From Bacteroidales bacterium (GTDB taxonomy: Bacteria > Bacteroidota > Bacteroidia > Bacteroidales > UBA932): a stretch of 33,380 nt of DNA. The notes beneath the pieces were generated by a model. The model had not been told where the DNA came from. It did no database searches and was given only the letters and a program-made list of their open reading frames with translations. The DNA lies in the NCBI GenBank assembly GCA_017454335.1, contig JAFTDE010000040.1:1-33380 (forward strand), given 5' to 3'. Positions 24,736-33,220 of the stretch are shown here, piece after piece; the stretch's first letter is position 1; every line of letters starts with the position of its first letter. Both the position numbers and the translations under genes were made by a program.

Positions 24736-26018
24736 AACAGCGATTCGTAAACTTTTTTCAATTTGGCAGTGGCATTGTTCCACTTGAGATTGTTGACCTC
24801 GTCGTATCCTTCCTTCTCGGCGAAAGAGGCCAGGGCGGGATACTGGATCAGCGCATAAATGTCGTCAGCCAGGGCGTCGACGTCCCAGAAGTCCACCTTG
24901 AGGGCGTACTTGAGGACCTCGGCCGCGCCGGACTGCTTGGAAATGATGGACGGCACGTTGGAGCGCATCGCTTCGAGCGGCGAGATGCCGAAAGGCTCGG
25001 AGACGGAAGGCATGATGTACACATCGGACAGAGCGAACATCTTCTGGACGTCGGCGCCCCGCAGGAAACCGGTGAAGTGGAAGCGGTCGGAAATGCCCAG
25101 CCGGGCCACCTGGCGGATGGCGCGGTTCATCATGTCCCCGCTGCCCGCCATGACGAAACGGACGTTCTTGGTGCGCTTGAGCACCTTGGCGGCCGCCTCG
25201 ATGAAATACTCGGGACCCTTCTGGAACGTGATGCGGCCCAGGAAGGTGACCACTTTCTCATGCACGCCCCGCTCGACCGAGATGTTCTCGCGGCCGCTGA
25301 AGTCCACCGCGTTGTGGACCGTCACGACCTTGGCGGGATCGATGCCGTACTTGTTGATGACAATGCTGCGGGTCAGGTCACTGACCGTCACGACGCGGTC
25401 GGCGGCTTCCATGCCGCGCTTCTCGATCGCGAACACGCGCGTATCGATCATGTCTTCGGAACCGCGGTCGAAGGACGTGGCGTGCACGTGCACGACCAGG
25501 GGCTTGCCGGTCAGTTCCTTGGCGGCGATACCCGCCAGGTAGGTCAGCCAGTCATGGGCGTGGATCAGGTCGAACTCGTCCGCATGCTGCATCGCGATCG
25601 TGCCGCCCACCTGGGCGTAGCGGGACACCTCTTCGAGGAGGTTTGCGCCGTACTTGCCCGAGAACTTGAACTTCTGGCCGAATCCGACCGTGGTCTCGTG
25701 CACCTGCTCCTTCTTCATCTTCTCGATCGCCTCGAAATACTCTTCGGGATCGACGTACGGGACGATGCTGGAATCGACCTGGAGGAACTTGACCTTGTCC
25801 AGGAATTCATCGACCGTGTCGCTGGCATAGGCCACGGCCACATCGCTGGCATTGAGAATGGTCGTCGCGCTCTGATCCTCGTCGCCCGAAGCGGAAGGCA
25901 TCACGAAGAGCGTCTCGACCCCGTTGTGCGCCAGACCTTTGACGATGCCCTCGCAGGCCGTACCCAGACCGCCCGCGATGTGGGGAGGAAACTCCCAACC
26001 GAACATCAAAACTCTCAT
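24732..26018 (-). CDS. GT4-type glycogen synthase-like glycosyltransferase
   Basis: This 428-aa GT-B fold enzyme has the N-terminal donor/acceptor loop WEFPPHIAGGLGT (8-20), a central GRITFQKGPEYF (261-272) and the EX7E motif at Glu341 to Glu349 (EPFGISPLE). It is probably the glucan chain-elongating enzyme of this operon, since no GT5 GlgA or GT3 synthase is present here. No ADP-glucose pyrophosphorylase gene is in the window, so UDP-glucose is a possible donor, as reported for some Bacteroidetes. The 3-nt gap upstream and 4-nt overlap downstream tie it to the debranching and GH57 genes. Confidence 0.85.
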   Translation of the reverse strand: MRVLMFGWEFPPHIAGGLGTACEGIVKGLAHNGVETLFVMPSASGDEDQSATTILNASDVAVAYASDTVDEFLDKVKFLQVDSSIVPYVDPEEYFEAIEKMKKEQVHETTVGFGQKFKFSGKYGANLLEEVSRYAQVGGTIAMQHADEFDLIHAHDWLTYLAGIAAKELTGKPLVVHVHATSFDRGSEDMIDTRVFAIEKRGMEAADRVVTVSDLTRSIVINKYGIDPAKVVTVHNAVDFSGRENISVERGVHEKVVTFLGRITFQKGPEYFIEAAAKVLKRTKNVRFVMAGSGDMMNRAIRQVARLGISDRFHFTGFLRGADVQKMFALSDVYIMPSVSEPFGISPLEAMRSNVPSIISKQSGAAEVLKYALKVDFWDVDALADDIYALIQYPALASFAEKEGYDEVNNLKWNNATAKLKKVYESLL

Positions 26019-26021
26019 TTG

Positions 26022-27959
26022 CTATTTCTCCTTGTATTTGTTCATCAGATAATCGATGGCCAGCAGGGCCGCGGTGCTGAGCGCCGAAGAAATGGCTCCG
26101 TGCGGCTCGTGGGGCGGATCTCCGTCGTAGAGTTCGGAGAAGGCGCCGACGCCATGCTTGCCCAGGTCGGCATAGAATCCTTCCGTCAGCCATTCGGCAC
26201 GCTTCCAGAAGGAGGGGCCTTTGACGCGGAAGCTCAGCTCCACATAGGGTTCCAGCAGGTAGGGACGGGTGCAGCCCTGGTGGTAGGCCAGGTCGCGTTC
26301 CACCTGCGTTCCCTCATACACGCCCTTGTATTTGACGTCTCGAGGGGACAGCGTGCGGATGCCCCGCGAGGTGACCAGTTCGTTGTCGATGACCCGCAGC
26401 ACCGCCGGGGCGAACAGTTCGTCCACCGGGGAGTGCTTGACCCAGACCGCATACAGCTGGTTCGGGCGGACATCGGTATTCTGGCCGTTGTTGTCCACGT
26501 AGTCGGCGAAATAGCCCTTCTTGGGGATCCAGAAGGTCTTCTCGAAATTCAGGCGGATCATGTCGCGGATGGCGGACCACTTGGCGACGAACTCGCCCTT
26601 CGGCGATCCGAACTTGCTCTCCATCTCGATGGCGAAGCAGATGGCATTGTACCAGAGGGCATTGGTCTCGACCTGGTATCCGGGACGCTCGGTCACGGGC
26701 CGCCCGTCTATGTAGGCGTTCATCCAGGACAGGGCGACGCCGTCCATCTGGGCCCACAGCAGGCCGTTGGGCTGCATCGAGACCTCGCGGCGTTCGCCGG
26801 GCAGGTAACTCTCGATGACGCCGCGGACGATGACGCCGTACTTGTTCCAGACCTTCTTCTCGTTGGCGCCGTAGTCGATGTAGGCCTGCAGGACACAGGC
26901 CAGCAGCAGCGGCGCTTCCACCTGCGTAGTGCGGCGGAAGAGGCGCTCCTGCTCGTCGGCGACCAGGTTGTCGAGGATCTCCTCGAACAGCTTGGGATCG
27001 TTCAGGCCGTAGAGGGCCAGGCCGGGCAGGGCCTGCAGCGTCTCGCGCAGCAGCCCGGTGTACATCCAGGAGAAACCGGCATTGATGCGGCTGCGTCCGT
27101 TGTGCTTGGTGATCAGCATGTTGGCGCAGCGGACCAGCTGGTCACGGTTGTTGGTGATCTCGCCGCGGCGCTCGACACAGGTGGCGAACTTGCGGGAGAA
27201 TCCGGAAGGCTTTTCCTCATGGAGCGATCCGGACAGGATGACCGAATCGCCTTCGCGCATCGTCAGGTCGAAATAGCCCGGGACCAGCAGGTCCTCGCGG
27301 CAGTCGTACCCGCGGCGATATTCGTCGGAATAGGTGATGTTGTTGTTCCAGTGGGGTGCGGCGACAAAGCGCGAGGAAGCGGTGCTGAGCTGCAGCACCA
27401 GGTCGGGGAAGTTTGCATAGAGCCGGAACGCGACACCGTTCTGGACGGGCTGGCCCGTGACATTGGCGTCGTCGTTCTGGTGCGTCAGGTCATGGATGTT
27501 GCGGAAAGCCAGGAAAGGCTTGAGCTGGATCTCGGCTTTGGCCGGGGATTTCAGCAGCTCGTACTTGATCATCACCTGGTCATAGTCCTGGACCAGCAGG
27601 ATGCTCTTGCGGAAGACGATCCCGCCCACCTTGTAGGTGATCTGCGGCGTGGGGTCGGCGCTGAAGTCCACGACATACTTGTGGCCGCGCGGCTCGTAGA
27701 TGTCTCCGTAGCAGTGGATGCCCAGGTTGAACTGCTTGCCGTCCACGATCAGGCTCTCGTCCACGGCGGACAACAGCATGAATTTGTCCCCGCCGAAACG
27801 GTCCAGCGTCACGGCCAGCAGGCCGTGGTAACGCCGGGTGTTGCAGGTGACGATGGAGGTGTTGCAATAGGCTCCGTTCTTGCTGGCTCCGAGGATCTCG
27901 CGCTTGAGCGAGTATTCCAGGTTGACAAGCTCCGATTTGTTGAATTTCAAAAAAGCCAT
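26022..27959 (-). CDS. Glycogen debranching enzyme (amylo-alpha-1,6-glucosidase type, GH133)
   Basis: This 645-aa protein combines an N-terminal GDE beta domain (CNTRRYHGLL, about 39-48, is diagnostic) with a C-terminal six-hairpin glycosidase domain (INAGFSWMYTGLLRETLQALPGLALYG region). It removes alpha-1,6 branches so that phosphorylase can proceed. It is separated from glgB by a single base and from the transferase gene by 3 nt. No signal peptide, so cytoplasmic. Confidence 0.9.
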   Translation of the reverse strand: MAFLKFNKSELVNLEYSLKREILGASKNGAYCNTSIVTCNTRRYHGLLAVTLDRFGGDKFMLLSAVDESLIVDGKQFNLGIHCYGDIYEPRGHKYVVDFSADPTPQITYKVGGIVFRKSILLVQDYDQVMIKYELLKSPAKAEIQLKPFLAFRNIHDLTHQNDDANVTGQPVQNGVAFRLYANFPDLVLQLSTASSRFVAAPHWNNNITYSDEYRRGYDCREDLLVPGYFDLTMREGDSVILSGSLHEEKPSGFSRKFATCVERRGEITNNRDQLVRCANMLITKHNGRSRINAGFSWMYTGLLRETLQALPGLALYGLNDPKLFEEILDNLVADEQERLFRRTTQVEAPLLLACVLQAYIDYGANEKKVWNKYGVIVRGVIESYLPGERREVSMQPNGLLWAQMDGVALSWMNAYIDGRPVTERPGYQVETNALWYNAICFAIEMESKFGSPKGEFVAKWSAIRDMIRLNFEKTFWIPKKGYFADYVDNNGQNTDVRPNQLYAVWVKHSPVDELFAPAVLRVIDNELVTSRGIRTLSPRDVKYKGVYEGTQVERDLAYHQGCTRPYLLEPYVELSFRVKGPSFWKRAEWLTEGFYADLGKHGVGAFSELYDGDPPHEPHGAISSALSTAALLAIDYLMNKYKEK

Positions 27960-27960
27960 A

Positions 27961-29976
27961 TCATTTCACTTGTTTAAGCACAATTGCACATCTGCTGGGC
28001 AGATACAGTTTCATCGTATGGTCGAAGTACTGATTGCCGTTGGGGCAGCGTACGTCTTCCGACACGTGTCTTTCTCCGACGTTCAGGCGGCCGAAACCGT
28101 CGAAGCGGGGCTCGTCGGAGTGGAACGCGACTTCCCATTCGCCCGCGGGCGCGCAGAAGCCGTAATCCCCGAAAGAACCCTCCGGATGGAAATTCAGCGC
28201 AAAAATACTGTTTTTCCGCTTGAAAATCAATATTTTCTTTTCCTCATCCGCCACCAGCAGCTCCGGCGGCGCCTGCAGGACGCGCTCCCGCTTGAGGAAA
28301 TGCACCATCTGGGCGTCGAAGGCAGCCAGCGCTCCGTAGCGCAGAAGGCCGTTTTCGGCCAGCGACCACTGCCGCCGGGCGTACTTGTACGACCAGCCGT
28401 TCCCCTCGCGCGGGAAGTCGATCCATTCCGGATGGCCGAACTCGTTGCCCATGAAGTTCAGGTACCCGCCGCCGCAGGTGGCCGCCGTGACCAGGCGGAT
28501 CAGCTTGTGCAGGGCGATGCCCCGGTCCACGAGGAGGTTCTGCGAGCTCTTGTTCATCGAATAATACATCTCCTTGTCCATCAGTCGGAAGATGATGGTC
28601 TTGTCCCCGACCAGCGCCTGGTCGTGGCATTCGGCATAGCTGACCGTACGTTCGTCGGCGCGCTTGTTCGTGAGCTCGTACCAGATTTCGCCCGGGCTCC
28701 ACTGTTCGTCGGAGCGCTCCTTGATCCACTTGATCCAGTGGTCGGCGATGCCCATCGCCATGCGGAAGTCGAATCCGACGCCGCCGGCCTTGAATGGCGC
28801 CGCAAGGCCCGCCATGCCGCTGACATCCTCGGCAATCGTGATGGCGTCCGGATCGACCTCGTGGATCAGCATGTTGGCCAGCGCCAGGTAGGTGACGGCA
28901 TTTTCGTCCACCCCCTGGTCGAAGTAGTAGCGGTAGTCCCCGAAATCCTTGCCCAGCCCGTGGTCCCAGTACAGCATGCTGGTCACCCCGTCGAAGCGGA
29001 ATCCGTCCAGATGATACTCCTGCATCCAGTATTTGCAGTTGGACAGCAGGAAGTATTTCACCTCGTCCTTGCCGTAGTCGAAGCAGCGGGATCCCCAGGC
29101 CGGATGATGTCCCTGCGGTCCGCCGTAGAAGTACAGGTCGTCGCGGCCGTCCAGCCGGCCCAGGCCCTCGATCTCGTTGGAAACGGCATGGGAATGCACG
29201 ATGTCCATGATGACCGCGATCCCGCGGCCGTGGGCGTCGTCCACCAGGGCCTTGAACTCTTCGGGCGTGCCGAAACGCGAACTCAGCGCAAAGAAATTGG
29301 ACACCTGGTATCCAAAGGATCCGTAGTACGGGTGCTCCTGGAGCGCCATGATCTGCAGGACGTTGTATCCCAGTTTCGCCACCTTGGGCAGCACCTTCAG
29401 GCGGAAGTCCACGAACGAGGCGACCTTCTCCTCTTCCGAACTCATGCCGATGTGGCACTCGTAGATGAAGGGATTGCGGATCTTGCGCGGGGCCTTGTGC
29501 TGCCATTCATACGGCGCGGGGTGCCAGACCTGCGCGCTGAACACCTTGGTCTCGGGGTCCTGCACCACCCGCGTGACGTAGGCGGGCAGGCGCTCCCCGC
29601 CCCCGCCGGGCCATTCGATGAACAGCTTGTACAGCTGGCCGTGGCGCAGGAACATCTCCGGAACGCGCAGTTCCCAGTTGCCCCCTCCGACCGGGTGGAA
29701 CGCCCAGGATTCGGTGCGTTTCCAGTTGTTGCACTCCCCGATCAGATAGACCCGGGTCGCATTGGGCGCCCATTCGCGGATGACCCACTCCTGCGCTTCG
29801 AGATGCAGGGGGTAGTACAGGTGGTTGTTGACCGCGTCCGTGAGCGAAGCTCCGGGACCGGCCACGTTGCCGATCAGTTTGTCGCGTTCGTCCAGGATGC
29901 GCTGGTGACGCGCGTCGATGGCCGGGCGGAAAGGTTCCAGCCACGGGTCCGTCTGGTAAATCATCTGGGTTTTCAT
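27961..29976 (-). CDS. glgB: 1,4-alpha-glucan branching enzyme, GH13
   Basis: This 671-aa enzyme transfers alpha-1,4 segments to form alpha-1,6 branches. Residues about 55-145 form a CBM48. The GH13 motifs are IMDIVHSH (256-263), GFRFDGV with nucleophile Asp329, IAEDVSG with acid/base Glu383, and ECHDQAL with Asp452. The sequence style (ESHDQAL-like region IV, length under 700) is closer to the eukaryote-type branching enzymes than to E. coli GlgB. ATG 29976 overlaps the xseB stop as ATGA and is preferred over an in-frame upstream ATG at 30027. Confidence 0.93.
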   Translation of the reverse strand: MKTQMIYQTDPWLEPFRPAIDARHQRILDERDKLIGNVAGPGASLTDAVNNHLYYPLHLEAQEWVIREWAPNATRVYLIGECNNWKRTESWAFHPVGGGNWELRVPEMFLRHGQLYKLFIEWPGGGGERLPAYVTRVVQDPETKVFSAQVWHPAPYEWQHKAPRKIRNPFIYECHIGMSSEEEKVASFVDFRLKVLPKVAKLGYNVLQIMALQEHPYYGSFGYQVSNFFALSSRFGTPEEFKALVDDAHGRGIAVIMDIVHSHAVSNEIEGLGRLDGRDDLYFYGGPQGHHPAWGSRCFDYGKDEVKYFLLSNCKYWMQEYHLDGFRFDGVTSMLYWDHGLGKDFGDYRYYFDQGVDENAVTYLALANMLIHEVDPDAITIAEDVSGMAGLAAPFKAGGVGFDFRMAMGIADHWIKWIKERSDEQWSPGEIWYELTNKRADERTVSYAECHDQALVGDKTIIFRLMDKEMYYSMNKSSQNLLVDRGIALHKLIRLVTAATCGGGYLNFMGNEFGHPEWIDFPREGNGWSYKYARRQWSLAENGLLRYGALAAFDAQMVHFLKRERVLQAPPELLVADEEKKILIFKRKNSIFALNFHPEGSFGDYGFCAPAGEWEVAFHSDEPRFDGFGRLNVGERHVSEDVRCPNGNQYFDHTMKLYLPSRCAIVLKQVK

Positions 29977-30155
29977 ACGTCCAACTGTTTGATTTTTTCG
30001 CGGGCCGTCCGCAAATACTCCCGGCATTTGCCGATCAGCTCATCCGACCGGCGGATAGCGCCGTCGATGTCGTCAAGCCCCGTCGCCGGGTCTTCCACCC
30101 GGGCGGCAAGACGCTCCAGTTCGGCGATCGCCTGTGTATAGTCAAAATTATCCAT
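29973..30155 (-). CDS. xseB: Exodeoxyribonuclease VII small subunit
   Basis: This 60-aa helical protein has the XseB pattern: a first helix with the YTQAIAELERLAARVEDP segment, an acidic turn GLDDIDGAI, then a basic second helix ending KIKQLDV. It binds the large subunit in the ExoVII complex, which degrades single-stranded DNA. It overlaps xseA by 8 nt and glgB by 4 nt. Confidence 0.9.
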   Translation of the reverse strand: MDNFDYTQAIAELERLAARVEDPATGLDDIDGAIRRSDELIGKCREYLRTAREKIKQLDV

Positions 30156-31272
30156 TGCCTTGAATCTCTTTTACTTCTGCCATGACCCGCCCGTCCGCGA
30201 ACAGCACCGTCAGGCGGTCGCCGGGATGGAGCCTGCGGGCCGATTTCAGCACGACACCCGCCGCATCCGTCGCCAGGGAATAGCCCCGCGAAAGGATGGC
30301 GCGCGGGTCGGCGCCGCGGATGCGGGAAGCGAGCTGGTCCAGCCGGGATTCCATCTGCGCGACCTTGTTGCTGAAGGCCAGGCGCAGCCGCGTTCCGAAA
30401 GCGCTGATCCGCTCGTCCTCCGCCGCATAGCAGTCGATGAATTCGTCCGCCAGGGCCGTCGGGGTCTTGACGAAGGCATACGCGACCATGTCCGCCACGT
30501 GGAAATCCTTGTCGTGCCCGATGGCCGTGAAGACCGGCACGGGGCAGTTCGCGATGGCGAAGCCCAGGCCGTAGTCGTCGAAGCAGGCCAGGTCCAGGGC
30601 CGATCCCCCGCCGCGCAGGATCAGCACGGCGTCATAGGCGCCGTCGGCCGTTTCAATCCGGGACAGCGCGTCCACGATGGACGCGGGGGCCTCTTTCCCC
30701 TGCATCGTCGCTTCGAACAGGTCCACCTGGAACACAAAACCGTATTCGTTTTCCGTCAAGTGCCTTTTGAAATCCCCATACCCGGCGGCGTCCCGCGCTG
30801 AGATGACCGCCAGGCGGTACGGCAGGGGCACCAGGGACAGTTCCTTCTGGCGCTCCATCAACCCGTCCTGAGTCAGTTTCTCAATGGTCCGGCGGCGTTC
30901 CAGTTCCGCCTGACCCAGGGTGAAGGTCGGTTCCACCTCGTCCACGACCAGCGACAGGCCGTACACCTCGCTGTAATTGACCTGGACCCGCAGCAGGACT
31001 TGCATCCCGGCCTGCAGGTCATTCCCCGTCGCCTCGTGGAAATAGGCCGCCACCGGAAGGTAGCGGCTGCGCCAGATGACAGCCTTGGCCTTCGCCTTCA
31101 CGGTACCCCTGGCATCGCTTTGCGAGAGGTCCATGTAGCAGTGGCCGTTGGCCTTGACCTGCACCGAAGCGATCTCCGCACACACCCACACCCGCCCCGG
31201 GAAGAGCTCTTCCAGTCCATCCCGCAGCTGCCGCTGCAGCTCGTACAGATCAATGAAATCCTCCACCATCAT
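30148..31272 (-). CDS. xseA: Exodeoxyribonuclease VII large subunit
   Basis: This 374-aa catalytic subunit has an N-terminal OB-fold (about 25-110), the central nuclease domain with AVISARDAAGYGDF (about 161-174), LILRGGGSALDLACFDD (about 215-231) and TAIGHDKDFHVADMVA (about 245-260), then a shorter coiled-coil and tail than the about 450-aa E. coli enzyme, as usual in Bacteroidetes. The gene starts MM; ATG 31272 or 31269 may be used. It heads the nine-gene operon running to 19731. Confidence 0.93.
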   Translation of the reverse strand: MMVEDFIDLYELQRQLRDGLEELFPGRVWVCAEIASVQVKANGHCYMDLSQSDARGTVKAKAKAVIWRSRYLPVAAYFHEATGNDLQAGMQVLLRVQVNYSEVYGLSLVVDEVEPTFTLGQAELERRRTIEKLTQDGLMERQKELSLVPLPYRLAVISARDAAGYGDFKRHLTENEYGFVFQVDLFEATMQGKEAPASIVDALSRIETADGAYDAVLILRGGGSALDLACFDDYGLGFAIANCPVPVFTAIGHDKDFHVADMVAYAFVKTPTALADEFIDCYAAEDERISAFGTRLRLAFSNKVAQMESRLDQLASRIRGADPRAILSRGYSLATDAAGVVLKSARRLHPGDRLTVLFADGRVMAEVKEIQGNG

Positions 31273-31278
31273 ATTTTA

Positions 31279-31286
31279 CAAATATA
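31279..31286 (-). promoter_or_regulatory. Bacteroidetes -7 box for the xseA-glycogen operon
   Basis: Minus-strand TATATTTG, exact TAnnTTTG, only 7 nt before the first ATG. The predicted transcription start would coincide with the start codon, giving a nearly leaderless mRNA. No convincing -33 box; the upstream DNA is an A-tract on this strand. Confidence 0.5.
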
Positions 31287-31310
31287 ATTTTTTTTTGGTT
31301 ATATTTTCTA

Positions 31311-31318
31311 TATCTTTG
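31311..31318 (+). promoter_or_regulatory. Bacteroidetes -7 box for the beta-propeller lipoprotein gene
   Basis: TATCTTTG, exact TAnnTTTG, 47 nt before the ATG at 31365, predicting a leader of about 40 nt. A TTTG at 31294-31297 is only 13 bp upstream, too close for a normal -33 element. Confidence 0.58.
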
Positions 31319-31364
31319 GCGTGTGCCGCCAACCATTTTGGAGAACCATTGCATTATACGAATT

Positions 31365-32393
31365 ATGAAACAAGTGATACTTTTTCTTTGCACCGCTTTG
31401 ATGCTGGCCGCCTGCGTGCGGCAAGAGGGATTGAAAACGCTGGATTTGAGTGCATCCTCCGGGATCGATTTCTATACGGACCCATTAATGCCCTCGGTCG
31501 CAGAATTGGACGGGACGCCGGTGCATGATCTTTTATTATCCGATCCGCGGATCGCGGATGTCTGGGATGATTGTTATGTGTTACAGAATGACAAGGTTTT
31601 TTATTTTGTAAACCGCGAGACTGGGGCCGCCGAAGGGGGAATTGACCATGTGGGCCGGGGCCCGGGAGAGTATATTTTCCCGATCAATTATTCCCGATTG
31701 GGTTCTGTTGCAGCTATCACGGACAATTTAAACGGGAAGGTAATTCTGTACAACCGCGCCGGAGAATGGATTGGGCAAAGGGAGATCCCCTCGTCATCCA
31801 TGTTTTATTTCTGGAAAGAAAACGGTTCCGTCGTCACCTATTCCTCCACTTCGGACCACGACTTGGACTTTTATGAAGGGGACGAACGGATCGACAGTGT
31901 TGACGTTGCCTCCGGACCGGACAAAACGGGTTCGGTGTTCATGACGAATTTGGATTTGTTCAACGGGCAGTATTTCTTCAAACCGACCATTGGCGATACG
32001 ATGTACCGGGTGACGGACGAGGCGAAACTGGTTCCATACCTCATTCTTGACAAGGGAAATTTGCGGATGCCGGAAGCGTATTATACCAAAATGTCCGATT
32101 GGTATGCGCACAGCGACGACTACATCACACTGGAATACGCCCGCATTGCCGGGGATTATGCCTTTGTCGAATACAATTTCCACGAGCACATGGTCCGGGA
32201 ACTATGGCACCTACCCACCGAAAAAATGCTGTTCAAGACGACCCCGCAGACCAGTCTGATGGAGTTGGGTTTTCCTGTTGAATTCAATGGCGAAACGATT
32301 CCTTTCTGGCCGACTTATGTGAATGGCAAGGATGCGTATGCCGTCTGGGGTGAGGAGGATCCAGTGATTCTGCGGCTGCGCCTTTCGGACTAG
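31365..32393 (+). CDS. 6-bladed beta-propeller lipoprotein
   Basis: This 342-aa lipoprotein has lipidation Cys17 (LAAC) and the signature HVGRGPGEY (95-103) of the Bacteroidetes 6-bladed beta-propeller family (DUF4934-like), followed by repeated hydrophobic strands with Asp-rich turns. Members occur in large paralogous sets in gut Bacteroidetes and have no defined function. The gene is visibly AT-richer than its neighbours, suggesting a different origin or relaxed codon use. The frame opens earlier at a GTG (31323), but ATG 31365 begins the signal peptide. A decayed relative lies about 540 bp downstream on the other strand. Confidence 0.86.
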   Translation: MKQVILFLCTALMLAACVRQEGLKTLDLSASSGIDFYTDPLMPSVAELDGTPVHDLLLSDPRIADVWDDCYVLQNDKVFYFVNRETGAAEGGIDHVGRGPGEYIFPINYSRLGSVAAITDNLNGKVILYNRAGEWIGQREIPSSSMFYFWKENGSVVTYSSTSDHDLDFYEGDERIDSVDVASGPDKTGSVFMTNLDLFNGQYFFKPTIGDTMYRVTDEAKLVPYLILDKGNLRMPEAYYTKMSDWYAHSDDYITLEYARIAGDYAFVEYNFHEHMVRELWHLPTEKMLFKTTPQTSLMELGFPVEFNGETIPFWPTYVNGKDAYAVWGEEDPVILRLRLSD

Positions 32394-32405
32394 AGGGTCC
32401 GCCGC
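32372..32405 (+). terminator. Weak hairpin at the end of the beta-propeller gene
   Basis: Nested inverted repeats, CGGAC (32386-32390) with GTCCG (32397-32401) and an outer GCGGC/GCCGC, span the stop codon. A short T-run follows only about 13 nt later, so a terminator role is tentative. Confidence 0.25.
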
Positions 32406-32620
32406 TTCGGTTGCCTTGCTATTTTTACACCTTGCGAATAAAACGGCCCTTTTTCTAGCGAGGTGATTCAAAAAACATGGTTCGGACAGGATCGAGGGAT
32501 TTTCCGGGCGGAATTGTCTTTCCAAGAAGAATTGACCCGCAATCACAAGTCTATTGACAAATAATCACCGATTATTTTGCAAACTAATGCTTCGATGAGG
32601 ACGTGACGGCCGTCGTAAAG

Positions 32621-32767
32621 CTATTTGCGGCCTTCGCCGAATTCCTGTTGCTGCTGGTGAACTTGCCGGAGCTGTTCGCGGATATCGGAAGGGGTGGGAT
32701 TCCCGGTCAAGCCGGGAATGAGGGAAGGGGTGGTGTCGCCCTGGTGTTCGATGTTGACGTAAGAATC
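32621..32767 (-). pseudogene. C-terminal fragment of an unidentified gene
   Basis: The minus strand encodes 48 residues ending in a Gln/Glu-rich tail (REQLRQVHQQQQEFGEG) and a TAG, preceded directly by an in-frame TAA and lacking a start codon. The composition looks like a genuine protein terminus (NIEHQGDTTPSLIPGLTG), so I read it as the 3' remnant of a lost gene. I do not recognise the parent. The frame includes the palindrome at 32699-32719. Confidence 0.4.
32699..32719. repeat. Palindromic repeat ATTCCCGG/CCGGGAAT
   Basis: A perfect 8-bp inverted repeat with a 5-nt loop (TCAAG). Palindromes of this general look (CATTCCCGGCTTGACCGGG-like) are scattered in many bacterial genomes as REP-type elements; whether this one is dispersed here cannot be seen from one window. 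Confidence 0.5.
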
Positions 32768-32824
32768 TTATGTCTTTTAGCGATACTGATCCCGGCCCTC
32801 GTGTTGGAAGTCAGGCGGGCAAGT

Positions 32825-32913
32825 GTGCTTACCCTTCCTCTACAGCGATAGGCTAGGCACGAAAACCCCGGGAAAACGTGCTTACCCTGCGGATGCCAGG
32901 GCAGGGTAAGCAC
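32825..32913. mobile_element. Possible 89-bp MITE-like element with terminal inverted repeats
   Basis: GTGCTTACCCT at 32825-32835 and its inverted copy AGGGTAAGCAC at 32903-32913 form 11-bp termini, flanked on both sides by the trinucleotide AGT (32822-32824 and 32914-32916), which could be a target duplication. A third copy at 32878-32888 forms, with the right end, a perfect 13-bp hairpin with a 10-nt loop (32878-32913). The element adjoins a truncated gene. The 3-bp flank match could be chance. Confidence 0.4.
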
Positions 32914-32931
32914 AGTGCCCTGTTGTCGCAC

Positions 32932-33126
32932 ATGAGCCAGTTCGTAACGAGCCAGTATCTGTCCATCCCAATTGAAAACCTGTAGTTCAGGTCGTTGCGA
33001 GTTCTGTACTCCACGGTAGGTCAGCGCGATGATGAAATCCTCGTTCGGCACCGGTTTGACCACGTAATAAGTATTCTTCGGCCCCGAGTCTTTCCCGTCA
33101 AAATACTCTGCATAAGAATTTTCAAG
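32932..33126 (-). pseudogene. Fragment of a 6-bladed beta-propeller (BF3164-like) lipoprotein gene
   Basis: A 65-codon minus-strand stretch reads like the last blades of a Bacteroidetes propeller protein: NTYYVVKPVPNEDFIIALTY followed by a strand-turn-strand LQVFNWDGQILARYEL. An in-frame TAA (33129-33127) closes it on the 5' side, and there is no start or signal peptide. On the 3' side the similarity ends near 32932, just before the MITE-like repeat. It is a remnant of the same broad family as the intact gene at 31365-32393 but on the opposite strand. Confidence 0.55.
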
Positions 33127-33199
33127 TTAGGGTCTGAGCCACAAATAAAAGCCTCGCCGCAGAACTACGGTCATGCATCCAATCATGTAATGTTCAAAC

Positions 33200-33220
33200 A
33201 AAAAGGGAAGGATCCTCCTT
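33200..33220 (-). terminator. Possible terminator after the right-edge Rpn gene
   Basis: On the minus strand a 5-bp stem AAGGA/TCCTT with a 3-nt loop is followed by CCC and five T, 31 nt after the stop. The stem is short, so confidence is low. Confidence 0.3.

Noticed and set aside
25077-27977. 966-codon plus-strand frame opposite the GT4 and debranching genes
   Set aside because: Antisense shadow with no family signature.
32603-32851. 82-codon plus-strand hydrophobic frame
   Set aside because: Overlaps palindromes and a more protein-like minus-strand fragment; no family or signal recognised.
32825-32913. CRISPR-like repeats (three GTGCTTACCCT copies)
   Set aside because: Unequal spacing, one inverted copy and short units; a hairpin or MITE-like element fits better.
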